Assembly (NCBI GenBank): GCA_903884455.1
Contig: CAISEW010000041.1
Span: forward strand, 1 to 64,000
Reading direction: 5' to 3'
Length of the DNA stretch: 64,000 nt
Origin: an uncultured Chloroflexota bacterium
Lineage (GTDB): Bacteria; Chloroflexota; Dehalococcoidia; GIF9; AB-539-J10
Shown here: in pieces, positions 51,278 through 58,948 of the stretch
Position numbering within the stretch: the first letter of the stretch is position 1
Layout: each line of letters starts with the position of its first letter
Made by a program: the position numbers and the translations under genes
Notes under the pieces: model-generated
The model's database searches: none
What the model saw: the letters and a program-made list of their open reading frames with translations, nothing else
Told to the model about the DNA's origin: nothing

Positions 51278-53441
51278 ATGAAAACCTTAACCTCCACTCT
51301 GCTCGCAAGCCAGAAGAAAGCCAACCACCTCCCCTACGTCGAGGCTAAAGTCTATGACTATGAGGCGGGCATCAAGAGGCTATCCTGGACACGCATTTAT
51401 GAAGGCAGCGAGCCCGACAACCATCACGGCATTGCCTTCGACGGCCAGGGCTCTATGCACCGCATCAGGAGCCAGGGCAACAATCTTTATTATCAGAAGC
51501 AGACGCTTCCTTTTGGTGTCCCGTCATCCTTCCCCCTTATCTTCCCCGTCTCCCTGGTCGACGGCCCAGCCCTTGACCAGTGGACGTTAATAGCGGAGGA
51601 CTGCTACGGTCCCTGCGCTATCGCTGCCTATGGCAGCAAGGTCTATATCTTCTACAAACCCAACGAACCCAACAAACTCAACAAACTCTATAGTCATGAC
51701 TACGGCCAGTCCTGGAATAATGCTCAGCTCGCAGCCTACGATGAGGTCGTTTCCCTGGCGGCGTGTTGGTGGAGGACAGGGAACAATGTCGTCTGCTTCG
51801 CTCTCAAAGGGAGCTATCCAGTCAAGATCAACGGCATAGTCTTAGACACCTCCGACCAGAGCACCAGCCAGCACGAATGGTACGACGCCACCCACCCTTT
51901 GTTGGACACCTATGGCATCGGAGCTACCTTTAATCCTTTCTGGCCTGCTATCGAGATCATCTTCGCTGGCAGGGAGTCTGATTCCCCCTATAATCACTAT
52001 GACCTTTTCCGTACCAAGTTTAGTTCATCATACAACTTCCTGGCCCTGGAAAGCTTTCTCATGGCCCCCGATGGAGAGGGCATCACCTATGAATACCCCG
52101 ACTGCCATTTACCCGCCGTAGCCTCCGGCGAAGGCGGGCCGGACTACGAGACTAACCGCATTGTCGCCGTCGAGAAGTTCATGGGGACGACCGCCTACAC
52201 CCGCCCTATTACTTGCCACGTGGTAAAAGGAACATACTGGTCCGATACCACTTTTACTGAGCCCAAGCCCCTCCCTGTCATTGCGAGCGGAGCGTGGCAA
52301 TCTCCCTACGGGCTCAGAATCGCCAGCACCGCCGATTATTGGTGGCTCTCCGAAGCCCGACGGAGTCTGGAGAGCCACCCGCCCCGCCGACTCGCCCCTC
52401 GACTTGACTGGCGATATTGTCTCCGTCACCTTAACCCAATCACCCCAACAAACTCAAAGAACTCAAGGAACTCTCATTATCGAGCTCAACAACTCCAAGG
52501 GACAGTATGCCAACCCTGGCAGCGGAGTCCTTGCTTCTCTTCGCTTCCGCAGTGAAGTCGTCCTTAAGCTCGGCTATAAGACCTCTGTCGGGAACGAAGC
52601 TGTCGAAGTTGGGACTTACTGGATTGATTCCTGGGAGTACCAGTCCGTGTCATTGCGAGGCGAAAGCCGAAGCAATCTCAGCACTTTCACCCTCACCTGC
52701 CTGGACGGCTGGGGGCTCATGAACCGCTGGTCAGCTCGCTACCAGATGCGCTGGAACAAGGACGCCGTCAACCCCAAGTCCGTCTGGCAAATCCTCTATC
52801 AACTCTTAGCCAGGGTCGGCATCAAGCTCACCAACACCCCACCCAAACCCCAGTCCTCCGCCATCAACAACTTCTATCCCGACTTCACCATTAACCCTGG
52901 CACCAAGGGGGATGCTGCTATCAGGAGGCTGCTTTCCTTCGTCCCCGACCAGCTCGTCTTCAGAGGCCAGGAAGCCTTCACCAAGAACCCTTTACCCGCC
53001 GAAGCCCCCTCTTACTCCTACGGCGTAGGCGCGGCCGCCCACCCCATCATCTCCGGCCGATACCAGGACGCCGTCACCGCTTCCCGGGCCCGTGCCATCG
53101 GCCAGGACGAAGATGCCAACCGCATCGTTAGAGACGCCTTTGATTGGGATTTACTGAAGCTTGACATTGATATATTAGAACAAGACTATGACCCTAACCT
53201 TAGCGAGGAGGCCAGGGCCCAGGAGAGAGCCGATGCCCTCCTAAGGGAGGCGTCATTGCGAGCGGAGCGTGGCAATCTCGTAGTCCCCACCAACGTCGGC
53301 CAAGAGCTCTTAGATGTCGTGGGGTTCACCGACGCCCGCTGCGGCGTCGACCAGGAGAACTACCGGGTCCAGGGGATTCGAACCCTCTACGACCGCCGTC
53401 AGGGACGATACGAGCAGGCTCTAACCTTGGGAGCACCGTGA
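51278..53441 (+). CDS. large tail/baseplate-like protein, interrupted by a +1 frameshift
   Basis: Two frames make one ~720-residue product. Frame 1 (51278 to ~52350) has a propeller-like body: RIYEGSEPDNHHGIAFDGQG, AIAAYGSKVYIFYKPNEPNK, IEIIFAGRESDSPYNHYDLF, then ADYWWLSE. Frame 2 continues PDGVWRATRPADSPLDLTGD, IVSVTLTQ and GTLIIELNNSKGQYANPGSG, a baseplate-type domain, to 53441. The junction is GAA GCC CGA C (52352-52361); removing one C joins the frames. Three palindromic elements lie inside and are translated (VIASGAWQS, SLRGESRSNL, SLRAERGNL). It is the last gene of the virion block. Confidence 0.7.
52277..52303. repeat. short palindromic element in the tail gene, copy 1
   Basis: GTCATTGCGAGCGGAGCGTG followed by GCAATCTC; read as VIASGAWQS. 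Confidence 0.9.
52649..52679. repeat. short palindromic element in the tail gene, copy 2
   Basis: GTCATTGCGAGGCGAAAGCC then GAAGCAATCTC; read as SLRGESRSNL. Confidence 0.9.
53252..53279. repeat. short palindromic element in the tail gene, copy 3
   Basis: GTCATTGCGAGCGGAGCGTG followed by GCAATCTC, nearly identical to copy 1 but read in another frame as SLRAERGNL. Confidence 0.9.
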
Positions 53442-53452
53442 TTTGTTTCCCG

Positions 53453-54007
53453 TTAGCTAATTAATGCTTGCTTCAAATCATTGAGCCTTGGGGTAAAAGC
53501 TTCAACGAGCTCCTGCCGGGCTAGTTGCCATTGGTTGTTAGTTTCGATATTGATAGCATCCACTGCTGTTCCTGAGATTCTCAATTGGTGCAGGGTTTCC
53601 CTGTAGTTGCTTTCTAGGTCCTGTCTTATCTTCTGTTCTGCCTCTTCATATTCTTGAACAAGCTGGCCTATTTCTTCTGCCTTTGGCTGCAATTCAGGCC
53701 TTAAGCTGCTTATCGCCTCGACTACCCTTTTCACGCTATTTATACCCTGGGTAGTTGTAAACCCGATAGCCTCTACGAGGTGCTCGATTACGGCCTGCTT
53801 TATGATGTCTCTCCCCTTCTCTTCATGCTTGTTTAGCTCCGCAGTCATATCCAGTTGTCGGGAACTGTCTAGCCATTTTTGTGCCAGCACCTGACCGATT
53901 TGACGATACCCTTGTCTTTCTTGCTGTTCCTTTTCCTCGGTTGACAGCTTGCCCAATCTATTTGCTCTCTCTTGAGCAATTTCCCAGGAACTCTTTAACT
54001 CACCCAT
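53453..54007 (-). CDS. conserved helical coiled-coil protein, function unknown
   Basis: 184 residues, almost wholly helical and charged: WEIAQERANRLGKLSTEEKE, KAEEIGQLVQEYEEAEQKIR. Central ITTTQGINSVKRVVEAIS-like stretch is conserved in look. No catalytic motif is visible. It is convergent with the tail gene (11 nt) and divergent from the metallo-beta-lactamase gene, so it probably marks the return to host DNA. Confidence 0.65.
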   Translation of the reverse strand: MGELKSSWEIAQERANRLGKLSTEEKEQQERQGYRQIGQVLAQKWLDSSRQLDMTAELNKHEEKGRDIIKQAVIEHLVEAIGFTTTQGINSVKRVVEAISSLRPELQPKAEEIGQLVQEYEEAEQKIRQDLESNYRETLHQLRISGTAVDAINIETNNQWQLARQELVEAFTPRLNDLKQALIS

Positions 54008-54092
54008 ACAGGCCTTCAGTTTATTAGCACTAGCAGTGCATTTTAGCCTATAATATTGAGGGGTTCAACAAAGCGAGTTTGAGGTTATAGTG

Positions 54093-54821
54093 ATGATTTA
54101 TTATAAATCTGTGAAGTTGGCCGAGTATTTTTATTGTTATGTATGGCAAGGCAGGGGCAATAACTGCAATGCCATTCTCTGGCCCTCGGTTTTAAGGGGG
54201 GAGCGTCCGCACGTATTAATTGACCCTGGCCATGTTAGGAATGAGCTTGGGGAGCCCTGTTTTGATTCACTGGCTCAGGCTATAGAGAAGGATGGCTTCA
54301 AAATGGAGGATATTGGCCTGGTGATTGGCACCCATAGCCATCCTGACCATATTGAAGCCACCGATTTGGTAGTGGGAAAAAGCGGAGCTTTGTTTACTTT
54401 ATCCCGTGAGGAGGATGAATTTTATCGCACGATGGGGAAGATGTTCTTTCAGGCATTTGGCGGTAAGCCGCCGCAGGTTAATCCCTTCTTTTATCTTAAG
54501 GAGGGCGATTTGTCTCTGGGGGCTAAAAATAATAAAGTCGCGGTCAAGGTTTTCCTTACCCCGGGACATTCTCCCGGTTCTATTTCCCTTTATCTGGAAG
54601 AGGATAAAATATTGATCAGCGGTGACGTGGTCTTTGCGGGCAGCATAGGTAGGACTGATTTCCCTGGTGGCAGCCCTTCCTTGCTACGGAAGAGCATTGA
54701 TGAGCTGTCTCAGCTTGATGTGGAATACCTTGTTCCTGGTCACAGCACCGAAGCGGGCAGCATAATTGTCGGCAAGGATAAAGTAAGGCGTAACTTTTAC
54801 ACGGTCAAGATGTTTATTTAA
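54093..54821 (+). CDS. metallo-beta-lactamase fold hydrolase
   Basis: 242 residues. The metal motif is GTHSHPDHIEATDLV (HxHxDH with the first positions HSHPDH), followed by LTPGHSPGSISLYL, LISGDVVFAGSIGRTDFPGG and LVPGHSTEAG, typical of glyoxalase II / persulfide dioxygenase-like MBL hydrolases. Substrate unknown. A TATAAT box lies at 54049-54054. ATG 54093 or the GTG one codon upstream could be the start. Confidence 0.85.
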   Translation: MIYYKSVKLAEYFYCYVWQGRGNNCNAILWPSVLRGERPHVLIDPGHVRNELGEPCFDSLAQAIEKDGFKMEDIGLVIGTHSHPDHIEATDLVVGKSGALFTLSREEDEFYRTMGKMFFQAFGGKPPQVNPFFYLKEGDLSLGAKNNKVAVKVFLTPGHSPGSISLYLEEDKILISGDVVFAGSIGRTDFPGGSPSLLRKSIDELSQLDVEYLVPGHSTEAGSIIVGKDKVRRNFYTVKMFI

Positions 54822-54873
54822 CAAATGATAAGGAGTGAAGAGCTTAGAATAACAGGTTGAATTGGGGTCTATT

Positions 54874-55548
54874 ATGGAGACGGATGACAAAGTTAAATAT
54901 GCTCTGGAGCACACGGAATTAATCCGAGCACCACAGCAAAACCTGGCCACTTTTGGCAGTTCTGTTATTGATTATTACGTTGTCACTGAACTGGTGGGGA
55001 ATCTCAGTGTGGTCCGGGATGGGAAGGTAATTGCGGAAAGACCCAAAATTGTCACTCCTGCTTACCTGGTCAATGTTGAAGGATTCAGTGAGCAGGCGAG
55101 AAGATACATAGCGATGATGGCTCGGGAGCGCCCTTATGAGTCGGGCATTTTTTACCGATATAAGAACGAACCCAAGGGGATGAATGTTGTCTCCGAGCCT
55201 ATCAGGCAGGTGATAGAAAAGCTCAGCTCTCAAATAGAGGAGCAGAATAACCCCTTAAGCACCATAATCAGAGGGGTGGAGGAACTATGGGATGTATCTT
55301 TGCTCATGTTCATCTATGAGATAACTAACAGGTCGGTTCGCACTAATGTAGTCGAATTTAATCGTCGGGGCTTTTTAGAAGTAGATGCCGGTGGAGTGCC
55401 TCAGGGTGCCCGAGATTACATTGAGGAACTTTTCGAGCAAGCGAGTCGCAACCTTTCCCGAGCCCCGGAGCTGGTGGTTGAGTTAAACCGCTGGGGTCTA
55501 TTCCCGGAATATCAAGACCGTTTCTTTGCCCTGTTCAGAAGAAAGTGA
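54874..55548 (+). CDS. conserved hypothetical protein
   Basis: 224 residues from ATG 54874. No known motif recognised. Visible features: IDYYVVTELVGNLSVVRDGK (beta-rich start), AYLVNVEGFSEQARRYIAMM, and a helical end LFEQASRNLSRAPELVVELN. It follows the MBL gene by ~50 nt in the same direction and is likely cotranscribed. Soluble, with no signal peptide. Confidence 0.65.
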   Translation: METDDKVKYALEHTELIRAPQQNLATFGSSVIDYYVVTELVGNLSVVRDGKVIAERPKIVTPAYLVNVEGFSEQARRYIAMMARERPYESGIFYRYKNEPKGMNVVSEPIRQVIEKLSSQIEEQNNPLSTIIRGVEELWDVSLLMFIYEITNRSVRTNVVEFNRRGFLEVDAGGVPQGARDYIEELFEQASRNLSRAPELVVELNRWGLFPEYQDRFFALFRRK

Positions 55549-55559
55549 GCCTGCCCGAG

Positions 55560-56333
55560 TCACCACAGTCCCAGGTACCAGCTTAGTATATTACTTCCCC
55601 AGAGTAGTGTTACCATGGCGGCTAGGGCCAGGAAGGGACCGAAAGGAATCGTCTCCCGGCGTTTTCTCTTTTTAGCTATCATCAAGACCACAGCCACTAT
55701 GCCACCGATGATAGCTCCCATAATAATGGCGAGAAGAACCAGAGGAAAGCCGGTTGCCAGGCCAATCAAAGCCGCGAGCTTAACATCTCCCCAACCCATG
55801 CCCCCACGGGAGACTATGGCAATCACAAGGAATAGAGCAAAACCAATGCCTCCGCCTAGAGCGGCGTAAGCAACTCGCATAACTATCGAATCAGTAAGCC
55901 ATGGCCAGGGATATAAAGACAGGAGCAAAGCCACAACCATGCCGGGATAGACTACCTTGTTCAGGATGAGCCCCTGCTCCAGGTCGATGACGAAAATGAT
56001 AATGAATAGGCAGGCGTAGAAAGCCATAACTCCCAGCTCCGCACTTAAGCCATAGTGCCAGTAGAGTAAAGCGAATATCAGGCCGGTGGCCAGCTCCACC
56101 CAGAATATCCTGCGGGGTATGGAAGCCTGACAGTACCGACAGCGACCACGAAGCCGGAGGTAGCTAAATACGGGAATGTTGTCTTTAGCGGCTAGCTTGT
56201 GCTGGCAAGCTTCGCAATGAGACGGTGGAAGTACAATGGACTTGTTCTGGGGTAGACGGTCAATGCATACATTAAGGAAGCTGCCTATAGCCAGACCCAG
56301 AAGGGCAAATATGAATATCAAAAGTATTTCCAC
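55560..56333 (-). CDS. pilD: prepilin peptidase (A24 family, PilD)
   Basis: 257 residues with about 7 membrane helices. N-terminal methylase-type domain with two Cys pairs (CEACQHKL and CRYCQAS), then the aspartic peptidase motifs: FVIDLEQGLILN (first Asp) and GGMGWGDVKLAALIG (GxGD). Cleaves and N-methylates type IV prepilin-like proteins. It implies type IV pilus or secretion genes elsewhere. Stop is 11 nt from the convergent gene. Confidence 0.92.
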   Translation of the reverse strand: MEILLIFIFALLGLAIGSFLNVCIDRLPQNKSIVLPPSHCEACQHKLAAKDNIPVFSYLRLRGRCRYCQASIPRRIFWVELATGLIFALLYWHYGLSAELGVMAFYACLFIIIFVIDLEQGLILNKVVYPGMVVALLLSLYPWPWLTDSIVMRVAYAALGGGIGFALFLVIAIVSRGGMGWGDVKLAALIGLATGFPLVLLAIIMGAIIGGIVAVVLMIAKKRKRRETIPFGPFLALAAMVTLLWGSNILSWYLGLW

Positions 56334-56418
56334 GGGTGTTTATTGTGGACGTATTATGTGCCTGAAGTCAATACCTGCTCTGATAAAATCGGAGTTATTG
56401 CCAGGCGTAGCTTCTTCT

Positions 56419-56492
56419 GTCGTTGCGAGGAGCGTAGCGACGAAGCAATCTCGTGGAGCCAATGAGATTGCCACACTTCGCTAGCAACGACA
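56419..56492. repeat. GTCGTTGCGAG palindromic element pair
   Basis: GTCGTTGCGAGGAGCGTAGC ... GAAGCAATCTC then inverted GAGATTGCCACACTTCGCTAGCAACGAC. Sits between pilD and the RCC1-type gene. Confidence 0.88.
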
Positions 56493-56500
56493 ATATAACC

Positions 56501-56528
56501 GTACCTCCGCCCTTAGGGGCGGAGGTAC
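56501..56528 (-). terminator. stem-loop after the RCC1-type gene
   Basis: Perfect 12-bp stem GTACCTCCGCCC / GGGCGGAGGTAC with loop TTAG, 11 nt after the stop at 56539. The U run is poor (GGTTATATTG), so it may act with a factor or as an mRNA end stabiliser. Confidence 0.5.
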
Positions 56529-56538
56529 GGGGGAAAAT

Positions 56539-57684
56539 TCAATTGAGATCCCAGCCGCCGACATTGCACTGACCATTGGAGTTCCATCCCACGGCGACCA
56601 CAGCGCCGTTGGACTTAAGCCCCACTGTGTGGAAGACGCCTGTAGCGACCTGGACGATGTCCGTCCAGTTGCCGACATCATACTGCCCGAAGGCGTTAGA
56701 TCCCACGGCGACCACGGTGCCGTTGGCACAAAGCCCCACCGTGTACAAGCCGCCTGCGGCGACCTGGACAATGCTCGTCCAGTTGCCGACATCACACTGC
56801 CCGGAGGTATTATCTCCCACGGCGACCACGGTGCCATCGAGCTTAAGCCCCACCGTGTGACCGCCACCTGCGGCGACCTGGATGATGTTCGTCCAGTTGC
56901 CGACATCACACTGCCCGTAGGTGTCATTTCCCACGGCGACCACAGTGTCGTCGAGCTTAAGCCCCACCGTGTGACCGCCGCCTGCGGCGGCCTGGACGAT
57001 GCGCGTCCAGTTGCCGACGTCGCACTGCCCGGAGTCGTTCAATCCCACGGCGACCACGGTGCCGTCAGGCTTAAGCCCCACTGTGTCTGAGCCGCCCGCA
57101 GCGACCTGGATGATGTCCGTCCAGTCGCTGACATTACACTGCCCGTCCCAGTTCAATCCCACGGCGACCACAGTGACGTCGGATTTAAGCCCCACCGTGT
57201 GATACCTGCCGGCGGCGACCTGGACGATGTGCGCCCAGCCGCTGACATCCAACTGATGATAGTAATTGCTCCCCATGGCGACCACGGTGCCGTCGGACTT
57301 AAGCCCCACTGTGTGCTTCTCGCCTGCAGCGAGGCCATATTGCTTGACAAAGTTGGCTGTTACAGAGTAGTTGTGGCCCATCGTGATGGTAGTTGTGGCG
57401 GCATTGACATTGGCAATCGTGCCTGCGTCACCAGTCCAGCTGGCAAACAGATAGCCGTTATCAGGAGTCGCCACCAGGTGGACCACCGTTCCGTTAGAAT
57501 AGGTAAAATTCCCCCCTCCAGGGGTGGTTACCAACCCTCCAGCGGTACTGGCGATAGTGAGGGTATAATAAGAACGAGTAGTCTGAGCACAGCTTACCAT
57601 CCCGCCAATTAAGGCTACCGCAATCAAAAGGATGCTAACTCTGGCCACGTAACAGTGTTTCCTCAAGCTAAGTATTATCCTCAT
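56539..57684 (-). CDS. RCC1-type seven-repeat beta-propeller lipoprotein
   Basis: 381 residues. Lipoprotein signal (LLIAVALIGGMVSCAQTT), a ~75-residue bacterial repeat domain (YTLTIASTAGGLVTTPGGGN, TPDNGYLFASWTGDAG), then seven tandem 38-residue repeats with consensus VQVAAGGxHTVGLKxDGTVV then AVGxNxxGQCDVGNWTxI. Seven RCC1 units close one propeller. The repeat DNA is also highly alike (114-bp period). Function: probable surface-exposed binding protein. The start overlaps a small upstream helix-turn-helix gene (ATGA). Confidence 0.85.
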   Translation of the reverse strand: MRIILSLRKHCYVARVSILLIAVALIGGMVSCAQTTRSYYTLTIASTAGGLVTTPGGGNFTYSNGTVVHLVATPDNGYLFASWTGDAGTIANVNAATTTITMGHNYSVTANFVKQYGLAAGEKHTVGLKSDGTVVAMGSNYYHQLDVSGWAHIVQVAAGRYHTVGLKSDVTVVAVGLNWDGQCNVSDWTDIIQVAAGGSDTVGLKPDGTVVAVGLNDSGQCDVGNWTRIVQAAAGGGHTVGLKLDDTVVAVGNDTYGQCDVGNWTNIIQVAAGGGHTVGLKLDGTVVAVGDNTSGQCDVGNWTSIVQVAAGGLYTVGLCANGTVVAVGSNAFGQYDVGNWTDIVQVATGVFHTVGLKSNGAVVAVGWNSNGQCNVGGWDLN

Positions 57685-57806
57685 TTTTCACCTCTAGATT
57701 CTTGTAGTTGCCTGATTCGGCGCAATAGAGTGCTCTTGCTTATGCCAACTATCTGGCAAACTTCAGCAGTTCCATAACAGATTCGGCTGTTTATTTTTAC
57801 ACGCAT
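57681..57806 (-). CDS. small helix-turn-helix (MerR/excisionase-like) protein
   Basis: 41 residues from ATG 57806, 7 nt after GAGGGAG. ICYGTAEVCQIVGISKSTLL then RRIRQLQESRGEK is a helix-turn-helix of the HTH_17 kind. It ends within the start of the propeller gene (ATGA), so the two are coupled. It may regulate that gene or be a remnant of a larger regulator. Longer upstream extension of the frame (to 57866) is less likely. Confidence 0.55.
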   Translation of the reverse strand: MRVKINSRICYGTAEVCQIVGISKSTLLRRIRQLQESRGEK

Positions 57807-57866
57807 ATAGAACTCCCTCACAAGACTAATTGAATATAGTCTAAGATCTGTTCGCTTCTCCGTCAA

Positions 57867-58216
57867 TCACCCATTAGTAACCGTACTTTCGTAAGGGAAG
57901 GCTTGTCCTCTCCCGATTGGTAGGAGCACACAAGGAGTTCTCTGTAGAAAATCTCATTACCACAGTACCAATCAAGCCTACTATAAATTAGGTATTATTT
58001 CCCCAGAATAATCCGGTTTGCCCAGACTAGGGGTCAATGAAGTTTGAGGATAGCTTGAGGCTTTATCGGAGGATTGAGCAACTCTTGTCATTGTGGGGCA
58101 CTTTTCTCTTGTCATTGCGAGGAGCGAAGCCCCGAAGCAATCTCAATTATGAGACTGGACACTGGATTAGGATGATAATATAGTAATGTGGTTGCCAAAA
58201 TCGGGGGTGAGGCAAT
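57867..58216. other. intergenic stretch with palindromic elements
   Basis: 350 nt without a gene. Contains a partial (58086-58105) and a full (58111-58144) palindromic element. A good ribosome binding site (GGGGGTGAGG) for the next gene lies at its end. Confidence 0.5.
58086..58144. repeat. GTCATTGCGAG palindromic elements, last copies in the window
   Basis: Partial GTCATTGTGGGGCAC, then full GTCATTGCGAG, core GAGCGAAGCCCC, GAAGCAATCTC. No copy is seen to the right of this point. Confidence 0.88.
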
Positions 58217-58948
58217 ATGTCAGTGAAGTACTATGTTGGTTGCAGTGGCTGGCATTATGAGCACTGGCGCGGGCTTTATTACCCCGAGGAATTGCCCAGG
58301 CCGAAATGGTTGCCATTTTACGCCCGGCAATTTACTACCGTAGAGCTCAATAACAGTTTTTATCATATGCCTTCGGAGAAAGCGTTCACCACCTGGAGAG
58401 AATCTACACCCGACAACTTTATTTTTGCTGTTAAGGTGAGTCGATTCATCACGCACATAAAAAGGTTAAGGAATTTAGGTTCAGCGGTGGAGAACTTTCT
58501 ATCGCGGGCTAGTTTTTTGGGAGAAAAACTGGGTCCCTTGCTGTACCAACTGCCTCCTAGCATGAAGCGCAACGATGAGCTATTACAGAATTTTTTATCT
58601 TCATTGCCGCCAAAATATCAGCATGTAGTTGAATTTCGCCACGAGTCATGGATTGACGATGCTGTGTTCGATATTTTACGAGGACACAATGTTGGGTTGT
58701 GCGTTTTTGACATGCCGGGCTTTAGCTGCCCCCTTGTCGCTACCAGTGATTTTGCCTATGTCCGTTTCCATGGCAGCGAGGGTCTATATTCCAGTTGTTA
58801 CTCCGACGAAGAGCTTTCCCAATGGGCACAAAGAATTGCTCGGCTGGGGCAAAACGTTAGGGCTAGCTATATCTATTTTAATAACGATGCAGAGGCATTT
58901 GCGGTTAAGAATGCTATAACGTTGAGGAATCTTTTAAATATTCCTTAA
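58217..58948 (+). CDS. DUF72 domain protein
   Basis: 243 residues, TIM-barrel-like DUF72. VGCSGWHYEHWRGLYYPEEL and TVELNNSFYHMPSEKAFTTW are family hallmarks, with ARLGQNVRASYIYFNNDAEA near the end. Function unknown. Its 3' end overlaps the convergent uvrC by 35 nt. Confidence 0.92.
   Translation: MSVKYYVGCSGWHYEHWRGLYYPEELPRPKWLPFYARQFTTVELNNSFYHMPSEKAFTTWRESTPDNFIFAVKVSRFITHIKRLRNLGSAVENFLSRASFLGEKLGPLLYQLPPSMKRNDELLQNFLSSLPPKYQHVVEFRHESWIDDAVFDILRGHNVGLCVFDMPGFSCPLVATSDFAYVRFHGSEGLYSSCYSDEELSQWAQRIARLGQNVRASYIYFNNDAEAFAVKNAITLRNLLNIP

Noticed and set aside
52281-52350. Independent start of a second tail gene at 52281
   Set aside because: The apparent start lies within a palindromic element and the following codons (AERGNLPTGSESPAPP) are out-of-frame reading of the upstream gene; coding resemblance in that frame begins only after ~52350, where the frames join.
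53370-53395. GGGGATTCGAACCCTC looks like the complement of a tRNA T-arm (possible tRNA or attachment site)
   Set aside because: It lies inside the tail gene coding for VQGIRTLYD, the stem has a mismatch and no acceptor, anticodon or D arm can be built around it.
56576-57202. Long plus-strand open frames opposite the RCC1-type gene
   Set aside because: They are shadows of the 114-bp repeat array, which is open in several frames because of its periodicity.
36742-58144. Possible CRISPR array from the many short repeats
   Set aside because: The repeats are palindromic, irregularly spaced, in both orientations and partly inside genes; there are no spacers of constant length and no cas genes.
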